Shown one piece after another: positions 53,859-63,691 of a stretch of 64,000 nt of DNA. This DNA comes from Sphingobacterium sp. BN32 (GTDB lineage Bacteria > Bacteroidota > Bacteroidia > Sphingobacteriales > Sphingobacteriaceae), in contig NZ_CP129963.1 of the NCBI RefSeq assembly GCF_030503615.1, forward strand, positions 3,162,001 through 3,226,000, written 5' to 3'. How positions within the stretch are numbered: position 1 is the stretch's first letter; each line of letters begins with the position of its first letter. A model generated the notes under the pieces. The model was not told the origin of the DNA. It did not search any database and saw only the letters and a list, made by a program, of their open reading frames with translations. The translations under genes and the position numbers were made by a program.

Positions 53859-55757
53859 ATGCAGAACAAGAAACTAGGTATTTGTTTATTGATCCTATTT
53901 CTTTTTGGTTTAGGGAATCTCTCGTATTCGCAAGTTGATTCTAAAAACCGAAAGGCACAACAGGCTTATCAGGAAGCAGGAAAAGCCATCAGTCAAAATC
54001 AGCTTCTGCAAGCGATATCCTGGTTGGAAAAAGCAACCCAGGAGGATCCGACTTTTGCCACTGGCTTTCAGACTTTAGGTGATATACAGCGTAGTTTAGA
54101 GCAGTATGAGAAAGCAATATCCGCGTATGAGCAAGTACTTATCTTAAACCCTTCTTTAACCGCACTCACTTACTTTGGTCTCGGCGAGGCTTATTTGGGA
54201 GTTGGCGATTATCAGCAAGCCAGCAAAAATCTATTAAACTATAAGGAAAAAGGAAAACTCTCGGAGAAGAGCCAGCTGCTCGTCGATAAATATCTTGCCG
54301 ACTGTGCTTTTTCCTTGCAGCATATAAAGGCTGGAAATAGCGGTTTAATTGCGCTTCCAGCTAGCATCAATACCGATAAAGACGAATACTATCCTAAGCT
54401 AACGGCCGACAATGCGAGCATCATTTTTACCCGCAAGGAGAACAATCAGGAGAATTTTTACGAAAGCTTTCTCGTCGATGGTAAATGGACGGAAGCGGTC
54501 AGACTGCCAGAACCGGTAAATTCATCTCGTTTTAATGAGGGCGCACATTGCATTTCGCCGGATGGGAAATACCTGTTTTTTACGGGATGTAATCGGCCCG
54601 ACGGCTTGGGTAGCTGTGACCTCTATGTTTCAAAGAAAGAAAATAATACTTGGAGCGAGCCTTTCAATTTGGGTCCGGGGATAAATACACGAGGTTGGGA
54701 ATCACAACCTGCAATCTCTGCGGACGGAAAAACGCTCTACTTCGTAAGTAACCGCTCAGGGGGGCAAGGCAGCTATGATATTTGGAAAGCCGAATTAGAA
54801 GCAGACGGCAAATGGTCGACGCCGGAGAATTTAGGCCCCGATATCAACTCGCCCTTCGATGAGGGTGCCCCCTATCTGCATGCCGATAATAAAACCTTGT
54901 ATTTCTCTTCCAATGGCTGGCCCGGTTTCGGCAAGAACGATATCTATAAAACTGTCCGCACAAAAGACGGTAAATGGAGCAAACCCGAAAATCTAGGCCC
55001 CGCCATCAATAATCATTTAGATCAGCGCAGTTTCCATGTCAGCCTGGACGGCAGTATTGCGCACTTAGCCTCGCAAGACAGCGAACGACAATGGGATATC
55101 TATCGTTTTACATTCCCTAAGGAACAACAGCCCCCGGCTATTGCCTATATAGCAGGTTTGGTTTTCGATAAGTCCAACCATCAACCGCTGGATGCAAGCA
55201 TTCGCGTGACCAATACAAACAGCAAAGAGGTAGTCTTTGAGAAAAAGAGTGATTATATAGACGGCGGTTTTATCGCGGTTTTGCCTGTTGGTGCAAACTA
55301 TGCCGTACATATACAGAAGGAAGGCTATTTATTCGACTCCAAACAATATGCATTGGACAAACCGGAGTTTGCCAATAAGCGCTATCAGGACAGTATTTTC
55401 TTAGAGCCTATAAAAAGTGGCGCCATTGCGACGCTCCGCAATATTTACTTTGACGTCAATAAATACGAGATCCTCCCAAGCTCGGAAAGCGAATTGAATC
55501 TGTTACTGGGACTACTCCAAGCGAACCCAAAATTGCAGATCGAGATTGCGGGACATACAGATAATACAGGAAATAAGGCAGCCAATCAGACTTTATCGGA
55601 GAACCGGGCGAAAGCAGTTTCTACCTGGCTGATTTCGAAGGGCATTTCTGCTGGACGATTGAGCGTGAAAGGATATGGAGATGAAAAACCTATTGCGTCA
55701 AACAGTTCCGAAGAAGGGAAACAACGCAATAGGCGTACAGAATTTATTGTGAAATAA
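53859..55757 (+). CDS. OmpA-family outer-membrane protein with TPR and PD40 repeats
   Basis: The 632-residue protein has a signal peptide (ending LSYSQ) and TPR units (about residues 30-150, QAISWLEKATQEDPTFATGF type). Four or five WD40-like PD40 beta-propeller repeats follow (about 175-425), with recurring SPDGKYLFFTG, SADGKTLYFVSN and HADNKTLYFSSN. A short carboxypeptidase-regulatory-like domain (about 430-500) precedes the C-terminal OmpA peptidoglycan-binding domain with IEIAGHTDNTGN and LSENRAKAVSTWL. Such proteins anchor the outer membrane to the cell wall; relatives occur beside gliding and PorE-type secretion components. It follows queE by 32 bases. Confidence 0.87.
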   Translation: MQNKKLGICLLILFLFGLGNLSYSQVDSKNRKAQQAYQEAGKAISQNQLLQAISWLEKATQEDPTFATGFQTLGDIQRSLEQYEKAISAYEQVLILNPSLTALTYFGLGEAYLGVGDYQQASKNLLNYKEKGKLSEKSQLLVDKYLADCAFSLQHIKAGNSGLIALPASINTDKDEYYPKLTADNASIIFTRKENNQENFYESFLVDGKWTEAVRLPEPVNSSRFNEGAHCISPDGKYLFFTGCNRPDGLGSCDLYVSKKENNTWSEPFNLGPGINTRGWESQPAISADGKTLYFVSNRSGGQGSYDIWKAELEADGKWSTPENLGPDINSPFDEGAPYLHADNKTLYFSSNGWPGFGKNDIYKTVRTKDGKWSKPENLGPAINNHLDQRSFHVSLDGSIAHLASQDSERQWDIYRFTFPKEQQPPAIAYIAGLVFDKSNHQPLDASIRVTNTNSKEVVFEKKSDYIDGGFIAVLPVGANYAVHIQKEGYLFDSKQYALDKPEFANKRYQDSIFLEPIKSGAIATLRNIYFDVNKYEILPSSESELNLLLGLLQANPKLQIEIAGHTDNTGNKAANQTLSENRAKAVSTWLISKGISAGRLSVKGYGDEKPIASNSSEEGKQRNRRTEFIVK

Positions 55758-55773
55758 ACCTGCTTGTATATTT

Positions 55774-56844
55774 TTATAGCTGAACGGTTTGTCCAGTCTT
55801 TACGGACTCATCGCAAGCAACAGCAATCTGCAAGCTATTTAAGGCATCTTGCATGGATTTCGATAAGTCCAGATCCTCATTTATTGCTTTCAGGAAGAAA
55901 CGTTGTTCGCGATTACAAAGTTCCTGATGGTCCGGCTCGTCTGCCAGATCTATCCATTCGTCCGCACGTGTAAATTCGTTCTTCGCGTCGATATCTGCAT
56001 AATGCACTTTCAAAGACTCCGCTTTAGAATGCGCATCAATGGAATCTGAATTACCCGCTTTACTAGCTTCTTTCGCAACAATCGATACACAACCTTTTGG
56101 GCCTATTACATCTTTGACGAAAAAGGCAGTCTCGCTGACCATCGGTCCCCAGCCAGCTTCATACCAGCCCACACTGCCGTTATCAAATCGAATCTGCAAC
56201 TGTCCGTAATTGTAATTATCTGCAGCAATGTCATCGGTTAGGCGAGCTCCAATAGCCGACACAGAAACAGGCTTTGCTTCTGTCATCTGGCACATGACGT
56301 CTATATAATGCACACCACAATCGACGATTGGACTCAGGCTCTTCATCAGATTGCGATGAACATCCCACATGTAGCCATGGCTTTGCTGATTGAGATTCAT
56401 GCGCATCACTAATGGACTTCCCATCGTCTTCGCAACCTCGATAAACTTCATCCAGGAAGGATGATGACGCAGGATATAGCCCACCACTAATTTTTTATTA
56501 GCCTTCACAGCAGCGTCGATCACGCGTTGAGCACCTGCGACGGTATCCGCCAAGGGTTTCTCGATAAAGACATGCGCGCCAGCCTCGAGAGCTTTCACGG
56601 CATAATCTTCATGCGTATCTGGATAAGTAGAGATACATACCGCATCGGGCTGAGTGGCCGATAGGGCCTCCTCGAATTCATTATAAAGCGGATAGTCTGC
56701 TCCTAGTTTTTCGTTCAGCTTATTCTTTGAATCGCCTCTGGACACTAGCCCTACGATTTCAAATCCGTCCATTTCATGATAAGCAAGCGCATGAGATGCG
56801 CCCATATTCCCACATCCTACAACAAGGATTCTTATTTTTCCCAT
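55774..56844 (-). CDS. Gfo/Idh/MocA-family oxidoreductase
   Basis: The 356-residue protein has the N-terminal Rossmann motif ILVVGCGNMGASHALAY, the family signature EKPLADTVAGAQ with the catalytic-region Lys, and the C-terminal domain with DCGVHYIDVMCQM. Family members oxidise inositols, sugars or sugar-like compounds with NAD(P). No signal peptide is visible. It is the second gene of a two-gene operon, 11 bases after another Gfo/Idh/MocA gene, so both probably work on one pathway. The substrate is unknown. Confidence 0.87.
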   Translation of the reverse strand: MGKIRILVVGCGNMGASHALAYHEMDGFEIVGLVSRGDSKNKLNEKLGADYPLYNEFEEALSATQPDAVCISTYPDTHEDYAVKALEAGAHVFIEKPLADTVAGAQRVIDAAVKANKKLVVGYILRHHPSWMKFIEVAKTMGSPLVMRMNLNQQSHGYMWDVHRNLMKSLSPIVDCGVHYIDVMCQMTEAKPVSVSAIGARLTDDIAADNYNYGQLQIRFDNGSVGWYEAGWGPMVSETAFFVKDVIGPKGCVSIVAKEASKAGNSDSIDAHSKAESLKVHYADIDAKNEFTRADEWIDLADEPDHQELCNREQRFFLKAINEDLDLSKSMQDALNSLQIAVACDESVKTGQTVQL

Positions 56845-56855
56845 CCTAACTCCTC

Positions 56856-58115
56856 TTAGCTCGTATGCCCTGGTCTTGGAATTCGTGCATTATCAATCTC
56901 CATCGCCCAATCGTAACCTTCTGAATTTGGTCCATAGGTCTTCGTCGAGTTCATGATTTCATCTAAGCTAATGGCTTTACCGGTATAGGCCGCTTCACGG
57001 GCCCAAATGGCAAGCATAGTCGAATCCGCCATCGTATCGCCATCGTTGATGACCTGTTTATTGCGAATGGCTGCGAAGAGCTCATCATGCTGCGTTTGGT
57101 ACATGTTGTTCATCTTGCCTTGGAATTTCCATGGGTTCTGTCCATTGATCACATAGCTGCTCAGCATGCCTACCTGAAGATTTCCTTTGGTTCCGATCGC
57201 TTCCACCGAGTTTCGGTTCTGCGTTCCGTTTTGTTGTCTTCCGAAGTGGAAGCCCTTTAATCCGTCCCCATAATCGAATTCTATGGCAAAATGGTCGTAG
57301 ACATTTCCAAATTCCGTCCAAGGTTTGCTTTGGCGGCCACCCGTTCCGGATACCGTTTTCGGCAATTTATCGTTTAGCATCCATGACATAAAGTCGATGC
57401 TGTGTATGGTCTGTTCTACGATGATATCTCCGGAATAGCGCTGGTAGTAGAACCAGTTGCGAAGTTGATCTTGAAGATCGGTCCAGGATGCTTGTCGAGG
57501 TTTTTGTGTCAATTCGCCTCCTAAGCGGAAGGTGCTCAATCCATAGATATCACCAATACTACCGGCATGTACAAGTTTTGCTAACTCGCGATTTGGAACG
57601 GAGTAGCGGAAACAAAATCCTGCCACGATATTTAGTTTCTTTTCTTTCGCTAATTTTACGCTCTCGCGTACCGAGTGCACCCCGGGAATATCCACTGCCA
57701 TCGGCTTTTCACAGAAGATGTGTTTTCCCTTCTTTACAGCCTCGGCAAGATGGTCAGGTCGAAAACAAGGTGGCGATGCCAATAAAACCACGTCTACATC
57801 GCTTGCGATTAGCTTTTTATAAGATTCGAATCCTACATATTTACGGCTTTCATCGACTTTAACCTTATCCTTATGCCCCTCTTTGAGGGCCGCTAAAGCC
57901 GTTTCAATTTGATCGGGAAAGATGTCGGCCAAAGCAACAAGCTCCGTGTCCGGATCAGCCTGCAATGCTTGGAATGCCGCGCCCGTTCCCCTACCGCCAC
58001 AACCGATAAGGCCAACTTTTATTTTTTTCTTGAGTTCGAATTGCGGGGTTGGAAGGTCTAGTGTAGAGGTTCCTAGTAGCACACCGCTACTTTTGAGAAA
58101 ATTCCTACGGTCCAT
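56856..58115 (-). CDS. Gfo/Idh/MocA-family oxidoreductase with twin-arginine-like signal
   Basis: The 419-residue protein opens with MDRRNFLKSSGVLLGTSTL, a probable Tat signal, so it may be exported with its NAD(P) cofactor bound. The Rossmann motif is KVGLIGCGGRGTGAAF, the signature is HIFCEKPMAVDIPG, and the active-site-like region is VEQTIHSIDFMSWML. Exported Gfo/Idh/MocA proteins in Bacteroidota include GH109-type glycosidases that use NAD internally; whether this is one cannot be decided from reading alone. It is the first gene of the two-gene operon. Confidence 0.85.
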   Translation of the reverse strand: MDRRNFLKSSGVLLGTSTLDLPTPQFELKKKIKVGLIGCGGRGTGAAFQALQADPDTELVALADIFPDQIETALAALKEGHKDKVKVDESRKYVGFESYKKLIASDVDVVLLASPPCFRPDHLAEAVKKGKHIFCEKPMAVDIPGVHSVRESVKLAKEKKLNIVAGFCFRYSVPNRELAKLVHAGSIGDIYGLSTFRLGGELTQKPRQASWTDLQDQLRNWFYYQRYSGDIIVEQTIHSIDFMSWMLNDKLPKTVSGTGGRQSKPWTEFGNVYDHFAIEFDYGDGLKGFHFGRQQNGTQNRNSVEAIGTKGNLQVGMLSSYVINGQNPWKFQGKMNNMYQTQHDELFAAIRNKQVINDGDTMADSTMLAIWAREAAYTGKAISLDEIMNSTKTYGPNSEGYDWAMEIDNARIPRPGHTS

Positions 58116-58231
58116 TATATATTATTTATGTAGATCTAGATGATAATTAGAAATTGTTAATTAAGATTTTTTGAACGATTACTCGGTAGAATTATCTAAT
58201 TTCACAGCAAAATAACAATTATTACAAATTT

Positions 58232-59497
58232 ATGCAAATTTCTACCCCTGAAGCAGAACCGCTAATCAGCAACACGACCGTAGTATTTGGTTTGTTGATG
58301 ACCATCTTAGGACTTGTATTTTACAGCTCTAGTTTGTCCAACAAATATGTAAAAGGATTTTACAATATTATCCCGCCCCTGTTGTTGTGTTATTTTCTTC
58401 CGGGCTTATTGAATTCATTTGGAGTAATTGATGGCGAAAACTCGCCGCTTACCTCTATTGGTAGCCGCTACTTCCTGCCTGCCTGTTTGATCCTATTTAT
58501 CATCAATTTAGATTTGAAGGAGATGTGGGCGTTAAGGAAGCGTGCAGGACTGATGTTTATTACGGGTACCGTCGGTATCCTTCTTGGTGGACCATTAGCG
58601 GTTTACTTAACTTCGCTAGTTGCTCCGGAAGTGGTTGGCGGCGCCGGCCCAGACGAAGTATGGCGCGGACTTGGGGCGCTTGCAGGCTCCTGGATTGGAG
58701 GATCGGCCAACCAAGTAGCATTAAAAGAAATATTGAAACCATCGCCGAATCTATTCTCATCGATTATCGCTGTAGATGTATTTGTTGCCTATATCTGGAT
58801 GGCGTTTCTTCTTTATGGCGCTAGCAAAGCAGATAAGTTCAATGCATTTTTCAAAGCGGATGCGAGCGATGTGGAACATTTGAAAGAGAAAATGGACGCT
58901 AAAGCAAAGGCGAACAGCCGAATCCCGGAGACGAAAGATTTAATGCTTATGATCGCGATCGCTTTTGGTGGAACGGGTCTAGCGACTTTCCTTGCAGAGC
59001 CACTTGCCGCTTTTATGAAAACGAATTATCCACATCTGGAGACATTTTCCTTAACGAGCGATTTCTTTTGGATCGTGTTCTTCGCAACGGTTATTGGTAT
59101 AGCGATGTCTTTTACGCCAGCCAAGAAATTAGAATTCGCAGGTGCTTCCAAGCTTGGAACAGTTTTATTGTATGCCTTGATCACTACGATCGGCATGCAG
59201 ATGAATATCCTTGCAATCTTGGATAACCCAGGACTATTTATTGTCGGAATTTTGTGGATTTCATTCCATGCGCTGCTATTGATAATTGTTGGAAAGATAT
59301 TTAAAGTTCCGTTTTTCTACTTCGCAGTCGGGAGTATGGCAAATGTTGGCGGTGTTGCTTCTGCATCGGTTACTTCTGCAGCATTCCATCCTTCGCTTAT
59401 CTCGGTAGGCGTTATCTTATCGGTGTTCAGTTATGCTATCGGAACTTATGCCGGTTGGCTGACGGCGATTTTGATGCAAATGGTATCTCCAATTTAG
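58232..59497 (+). CDS. DUF819-family integral membrane protein
   Basis: The 421-residue protein has about 11-12 hydrophobic segments. It contains LGALAGSWIGGSANQVALKE and FAVGSMANVGGVASASVTSA, glycine- and asparagine-rich stretches repeated in the two halves that mark the DUF819 (YjcL-like) family. The inverted two-half layout suggests a transporter, but no substrate is known to me. It is divergent from the Gfo/Idh/MocA operon and followed by its own terminator. Confidence 0.82.
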   Translation: MQISTPEAEPLISNTTVVFGLLMTILGLVFYSSSLSNKYVKGFYNIIPPLLLCYFLPGLLNSFGVIDGENSPLTSIGSRYFLPACLILFIINLDLKEMWALRKRAGLMFITGTVGILLGGPLAVYLTSLVAPEVVGGAGPDEVWRGLGALAGSWIGGSANQVALKEILKPSPNLFSSIIAVDVFVAYIWMAFLLYGASKADKFNAFFKADASDVEHLKEKMDAKAKANSRIPETKDLMLMIAIAFGGTGLATFLAEPLAAFMKTNYPHLETFSLTSDFFWIVFFATVIGIAMSFTPAKKLEFAGASKLGTVLLYALITTIGMQMNILAILDNPGLFIVGILWISFHALLLIIVGKIFKVPFFYFAVGSMANVGGVASASVTSAAFHPSLISVGVILSVFSYAIGTYAGWLTAILMQMVSPI

Positions 59498-59533
59498 AAG
59501 CACATAAAGCGTATGCGATAAAACATAAAACAG

Positions 59534-59560
59534 GCCTATCTTGAAAGAGATGGGCTTTTC
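59534..59560 (+). terminator. Intrinsic terminator after the DUF819 gene
   Basis: An 8-bp stem (GCCTATCT / AGATGGGC with one T-G pair) is followed by TTTTCTATTT. Confidence 0.65.
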
Positions 59561-59685
59561 TATTTATTTAATACAACTTCTGATAATTCCTTAACTATTT
59601 AGAGAATAAACATAAACTTAATATCGAAATTGGGTAATTAACAATTTTATAATCTTGTATTAATTAAGTGATTACTGTGTCGTTT

Positions 59686-59693
59686 TATTTTTG
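59686..59693 (+). promoter_or_regulatory. -7 promoter motif (TATTTTTG) for the TonB receptor/phytase operon
   Basis: It is an exact TAnnTTTG match 24 bases before the ATG at 59718. It overlaps the in-frame TTG at 59691, which is therefore unlikely to be the start. The nearest TTG upstream is 28 bases away. Confidence 0.5.
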
Positions 59694-59717
59694 CGCATAG
59701 ATTTAATTATTACTTAT

Positions 59718-62513
59718 ATGAGATTATTATTACTAATTGTATTTAATTTAACATGTTTATTTTCGTTCGCCCAGACTACCATCTTAAAGGGTAAGATCAT
59801 GGACGGAAATGACAATTTTTCGCTTCCGGGAGCTACTTTAAAGATTTCGGATGGCAATCGATTTACCGTATCAGATGTCAATGGTAATTTCGAGTTTCTA
59901 AACCTTCCTGCAGGTACTTACACGCTAACCGTTGATTACTTAGGCTATGCGCATTATTCAGAGACTGTCACAGTGAGACCTGGTCAGGATGCTATTGAAG
60001 TTTTGCTATCGTCATCTTCGCGCAGCATTGATGAAGTGCATGTGATGGGCGATTTAGCGAGAGGTCAAGCGAAGGCCTTGAACCAACAAAAGAACAACAG
60101 CAATATTTCCAATATCATTTCTTCGGATCAAGTGGGTCGTTTCCCGGATCAGAATATTGGTGATGCTTTGAAACGTGTTCCGGGTATCACAATGCAGAAT
60201 GACCAAGGTGAAGCGCGTAACATTATTATTCGCGGTCTATCGCCAGAATTGAACTCCGTTACGTTGAACGGGGACCGCATCCCTTCTGCAGAGGGAGACA
60301 ACCGTAATGTGCAGATGGATTTGATTCCGTCGGATATGATCTCGACAATCGAAGTCAACAAGACGTTAACACCGGATATGGACGCTGATGCAATTGGTGG
60401 TAGCGTGAATTTGATTACGCGTCCTGTTCCAAACAAACAACGTATTTCTGCGACATTGGGTGGCGGCTACTCGCCAGTTCGTGAGAAGGGAATTTACAAT
60501 GGTTCAGTGATCTATGGTAACCGTTTTATGGACAATAAAATGGGCTTGGTATTGAGCGGAACGCTTCAAAGCAATGACTTTGGCTCGAACAACATCGAAA
60601 GTTAGTGGAAGAAAGATGATAAGGGTAATGTTTTTATGAAAGATATGCAAATCCGTAAATATGATGTACATAGAATTCGTCGATCGGTGTCTGCGGCCTG
60701 GGATTTTGATTTCAATACGAGAAACAAGATTGCTTTAAATGCGATGTACAACTGGCGCGATGATTTGGAAAATCGCTTTGCCGTTTCATATAAAGACATG
60801 GAATGGAATGCCGACGAAAATGCTTACATCGGAAAATTGACTCGTCAGACGAAAGGCGGAATTAGCAATGACAAGAACAAAGGGAAACGCCTAGAGCGTC
60901 AGGACGTATTGAAACTTTCGATGAAAGGTGAACATTTATTGACATCGAAACTGGACTTCGATTGGACAGCTTCTTATTCTAGAGCCGATGAACACCGCCC
61001 TAACGAGCGCTATATTTCCTATGACTTGAAGAAGGTCGGATTCGGACAGGATCTATCGAGTACCTATCTACCATTCGTAAATGATCCACATACAGACTAT
61101 GCTAAGCTCAAGTTTAATAAAATAACCGAAAACGAGAATAAGACAAATGAGGATGAATTTGGCGCAAAAGTGAACTTACGCTTTCCTTTCTCGGTTATTT
61201 CTGGTCAGAAGGGCCGTCTGCGCGTTGGTGCTCGCATACGACTGAAATCAAAGGAGCGTAACAACAACTTCTTCGAATACAAGCCTACTGACAAATTTGG
61301 TGATATGACTACCCATCCTCTACAGGTGTGGGATGCAAAACATTGGGATCAAGGCGAAAGATATGCTGCAGGTGGTTTTGTAAGTAAAGATTACTTGGGT
61401 CAACTAGACCTTTACGACAACTCTAAATTTACGCCAAAGGATAAACCTGATGAATATTTAGCTAAAAATTACCATGCTAAGGAGCGCATCGTCGCGGAAT
61501 ACCTGCGTTGGGATCAAAATATTACCAAGCGTACGGCTGTTATCTTAGGTCTTCGTATCGAACATACAAGCATTGACTATACCGGTAATAACGTTCTTGA
61601 AGAAGAAGAATTAATTGGCGAGATCCGCAATAAGAATAGCTATACCAATTTCCTTCCTAGCATCAATGTGAAGCACAACTTCAATAATAATTTTATTCTA
61701 CGCGCTGCAGTGACTACAGGTTTGGCACGCCCGAATTACTATGCGCTCGCTCCATACGTGAATACCATATCGGAAGATAAAAAGCTGTTTGCTGGTAACC
61801 CGAATTTGAAGTCTACTAACGCGACTAACTTCGATTTAATGTTGGAGAATTACTTTCAAAATGTGGGTATCATCTCCGGAGGGGTTTTCTATAAGAATTT
61901 GAAGAACTTCATTTACATGTACAATGATCAAAGCTTCAATACCCAGGGTTTCAGCAAGGCATTCCCAGACTTAAAGAACCCGATTGCAGCTGGCGAAACT
62001 TGGAAATTCACGCAGTTCAGAAATGGTGAGGAAGTAGATGTGTATGGGTTTGAGGTTGCTTTCCAACGTCAATTAGACTTTTTACCGGGCAAATTCTTAA
62101 AAGGATTCGGTATTTATACAAACTATACCTACACAGGTTCTAAAGCAAAAGGTATTGCAGGAGAAGATGGAGTATTGCGTGAAGGATTAGGCCTTCCTCG
62201 CACGGCACCACATATGTTCAACGGTTCATTATCATGGGAGAACAATAAATTTTCAGCACGCGTATCAGCGAACTATACAGCAGCATACTTAGACGAGATC
62301 GGTGACGACGCTTTTACGGATGCTTACTACGACAAGCAGCTCTTCTTAGATGCGAATGCTTCTTACAAAGTGACTAAGCAATTCCGCGTCTTCGCTGAGG
62401 CTAACAACTTAACAAACCAACCCTTGCGTTACTACCAAGGTCAGGAGAATTTGATGCAACAGTTGGAATATTACAAGCCTCGTTACAACCTAGGTATCAA
62501 ATTCGATTTATAG
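59718..62513 (+). pseudogene. TonB-dependent receptor interrupted by one in-frame TAG
   Basis: A signal peptide (MRLLLLIVFNLTCLFSFAQ) is followed by a carboxypeptidase-regulatory-like domain and a plug domain. The plug has the QVGRFPDQNIGDALKRVPGI segment in shorter runs, NIIIRGLSPELNSVTLNG and DADAIGGSVNLITRP. The barrel then continues to the C-terminal LGIKFDL. The frame is unbroken for about 931 codons except for one TAG at 60603-60605, after FGSNNIES; the same frame resumes at once with WKKDDKGNVFMKD. Relatives encode an amino acid there, so this is a nonsense mutation, a sequencing error or readthrough. The phytase gene follows by 20 bases. Confidence 0.85.
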
Positions 62514-62533
62514 CATACATAAACTTTTTACAA

Positions 62534-63595
62534 ATGAAACAATCCATCATCATATGCGGGCTCGCTGCAGCAATTCTTAGCTCATGTAATTCGGGCTATA
62601 AGTTAGCTGCAGTAGCTGAAAATGCTGTGAAGCCTACGGTTATCACAGAAGTAGTACCCAACGATACGGATGACCCGGCGATCTGGGTAAATCCGAAAGA
62701 TAGTTCCGAAATATTTGTTATCGGAACAGACAAGCACGAAAAGACTGGCGGTCTATATCTATATGATATGGAAGGCAAGATCGTCAATCAAGTCACACCA
62801 TTGGATCGTCCCAACAACGTGGATATTGCCTATGGTTTTAACTTGGACGGACGCATCGTCGATATCGCCGTAGTTACGGAGCGTGGTACAGACAAGATCA
62901 GAGTATTTACATTACCGGATCTTAAACCAATCGACAATGGCGGAATCCCGGTCTTTGAGGGTGAGAAAGATCGCTCTCCTATGGGTATCGCTTTGTACAC
63001 AAAAGCAGATTCTACAGGCAATAAAATCCAAGCGATTGTAGGTAGAAAAACCGGAGAATCGGGAAGATACTTATTCCAATACGATTTAGTCGATGACGAA
63101 GGAACGGTAGTTGGTAAGAAAGTCCGCGAGTTCGGTAAATTTGAAGGCGGCAAAGAGATAGAAGCTATCGCTGTCGATAATCAACTAGGTTATGTCTATT
63201 ATTCCGACGAAGGCTTTGGTATACATAAATACTATGCAGATCCCGCGAATGGAAATCAAGAGCTTGCCGTATTCGGGAAGACAGATTTCAAAAGAGACCA
63301 TGAAGGGATTGCGATCTATCAATCTTCGGATAGCACCGGATATATCATCGTGTCAAATCAGCAGAATAATTCTTTCAACATCTATCCACGAGAAGGTGTT
63401 GCAGGGAATCCAAACCAGCATCAGCTGATTACCGAAGTTCCAGTATCTGCGGTAGAGTGTGACGGTGCGGATGCGATATCGCTTCCTATTGACAGCAAGT
63501 TTCCAAAAGGAATGTTAGTAGCAATGAGCAACGGGATGGTGTTTCATTATTACGATTGGCAGATCTTCCAAGATAGCATCAACGCAAAGAAATAG
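62534..63595 (+). CDS. Beta-propeller phytase (3-phytase), lipoprotein
   Basis: The 353-residue protein has a lipoprotein signal ending ILSSC (Cys17) and the beta-propeller phytase fold. Visible segments are NDTDDPAIWVNPKDSSEIFV, IGTDKHEKTGGLYLYDMEGK, RPNNVDIAYGF, KEIEAIAVDNQLGYVYYSDE in shorter form, and RDHEGIAIYQSSDSTGYI. The acidic clusters supply the calcium sites that activate these enzymes. They hydrolyse phytate to lower inositol phosphates. The TonB-dependent receptor upstream is the usual partner, here broken by a stop codon. A terminator follows. Confidence 0.92.
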   Translation: MKQSIIICGLAAAILSSCNSGYKLAAVAENAVKPTVITEVVPNDTDDPAIWVNPKDSSEIFVIGTDKHEKTGGLYLYDMEGKIVNQVTPLDRPNNVDIAYGFNLDGRIVDIAVVTERGTDKIRVFTLPDLKPIDNGGIPVFEGEKDRSPMGIALYTKADSTGNKIQAIVGRKTGESGRYLFQYDLVDDEGTVVGKKVREFGKFEGGKEIEAIAVDNQLGYVYYSDEGFGIHKYYADPANGNQELAVFGKTDFKRDHEGIAIYQSSDSTGYIIVSNQQNNSFNIYPREGVAGNPNQHQLITEVPVSAVECDGADAISLPIDSKFPKGMLVAMSNGMVFHYYDWQIFQDSINAKK

Positions 63596-63653
63596 TGGAT
63601 TTTATTTAATGAAACGCGATTCGCGATCTAAGCGATTATTTAAGAATAAGTTT

Positions 63654-63687
63654 AAAGAGTCTTCCGGATAGGGAGCCTCTTTTTTTG
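63654..63687 (+). terminator. Terminator after the phytase gene
   Basis: A stem of about 12 bp with one mismatch (AAAGAGtCTTCC / GGGAGcCTCTTT) and loop GGATA ends in a run of T residues. Confidence 0.7.
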
Positions 63688-63691
63688 CTGC

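Noticed and set aside
59691..59717. TTG start for the TonB receptor
   Set aside because: It lies in the -7 motif at 59686-59693 and would place a polar stretch before the signal peptide; the ATG at 59718 starts a proper signal.
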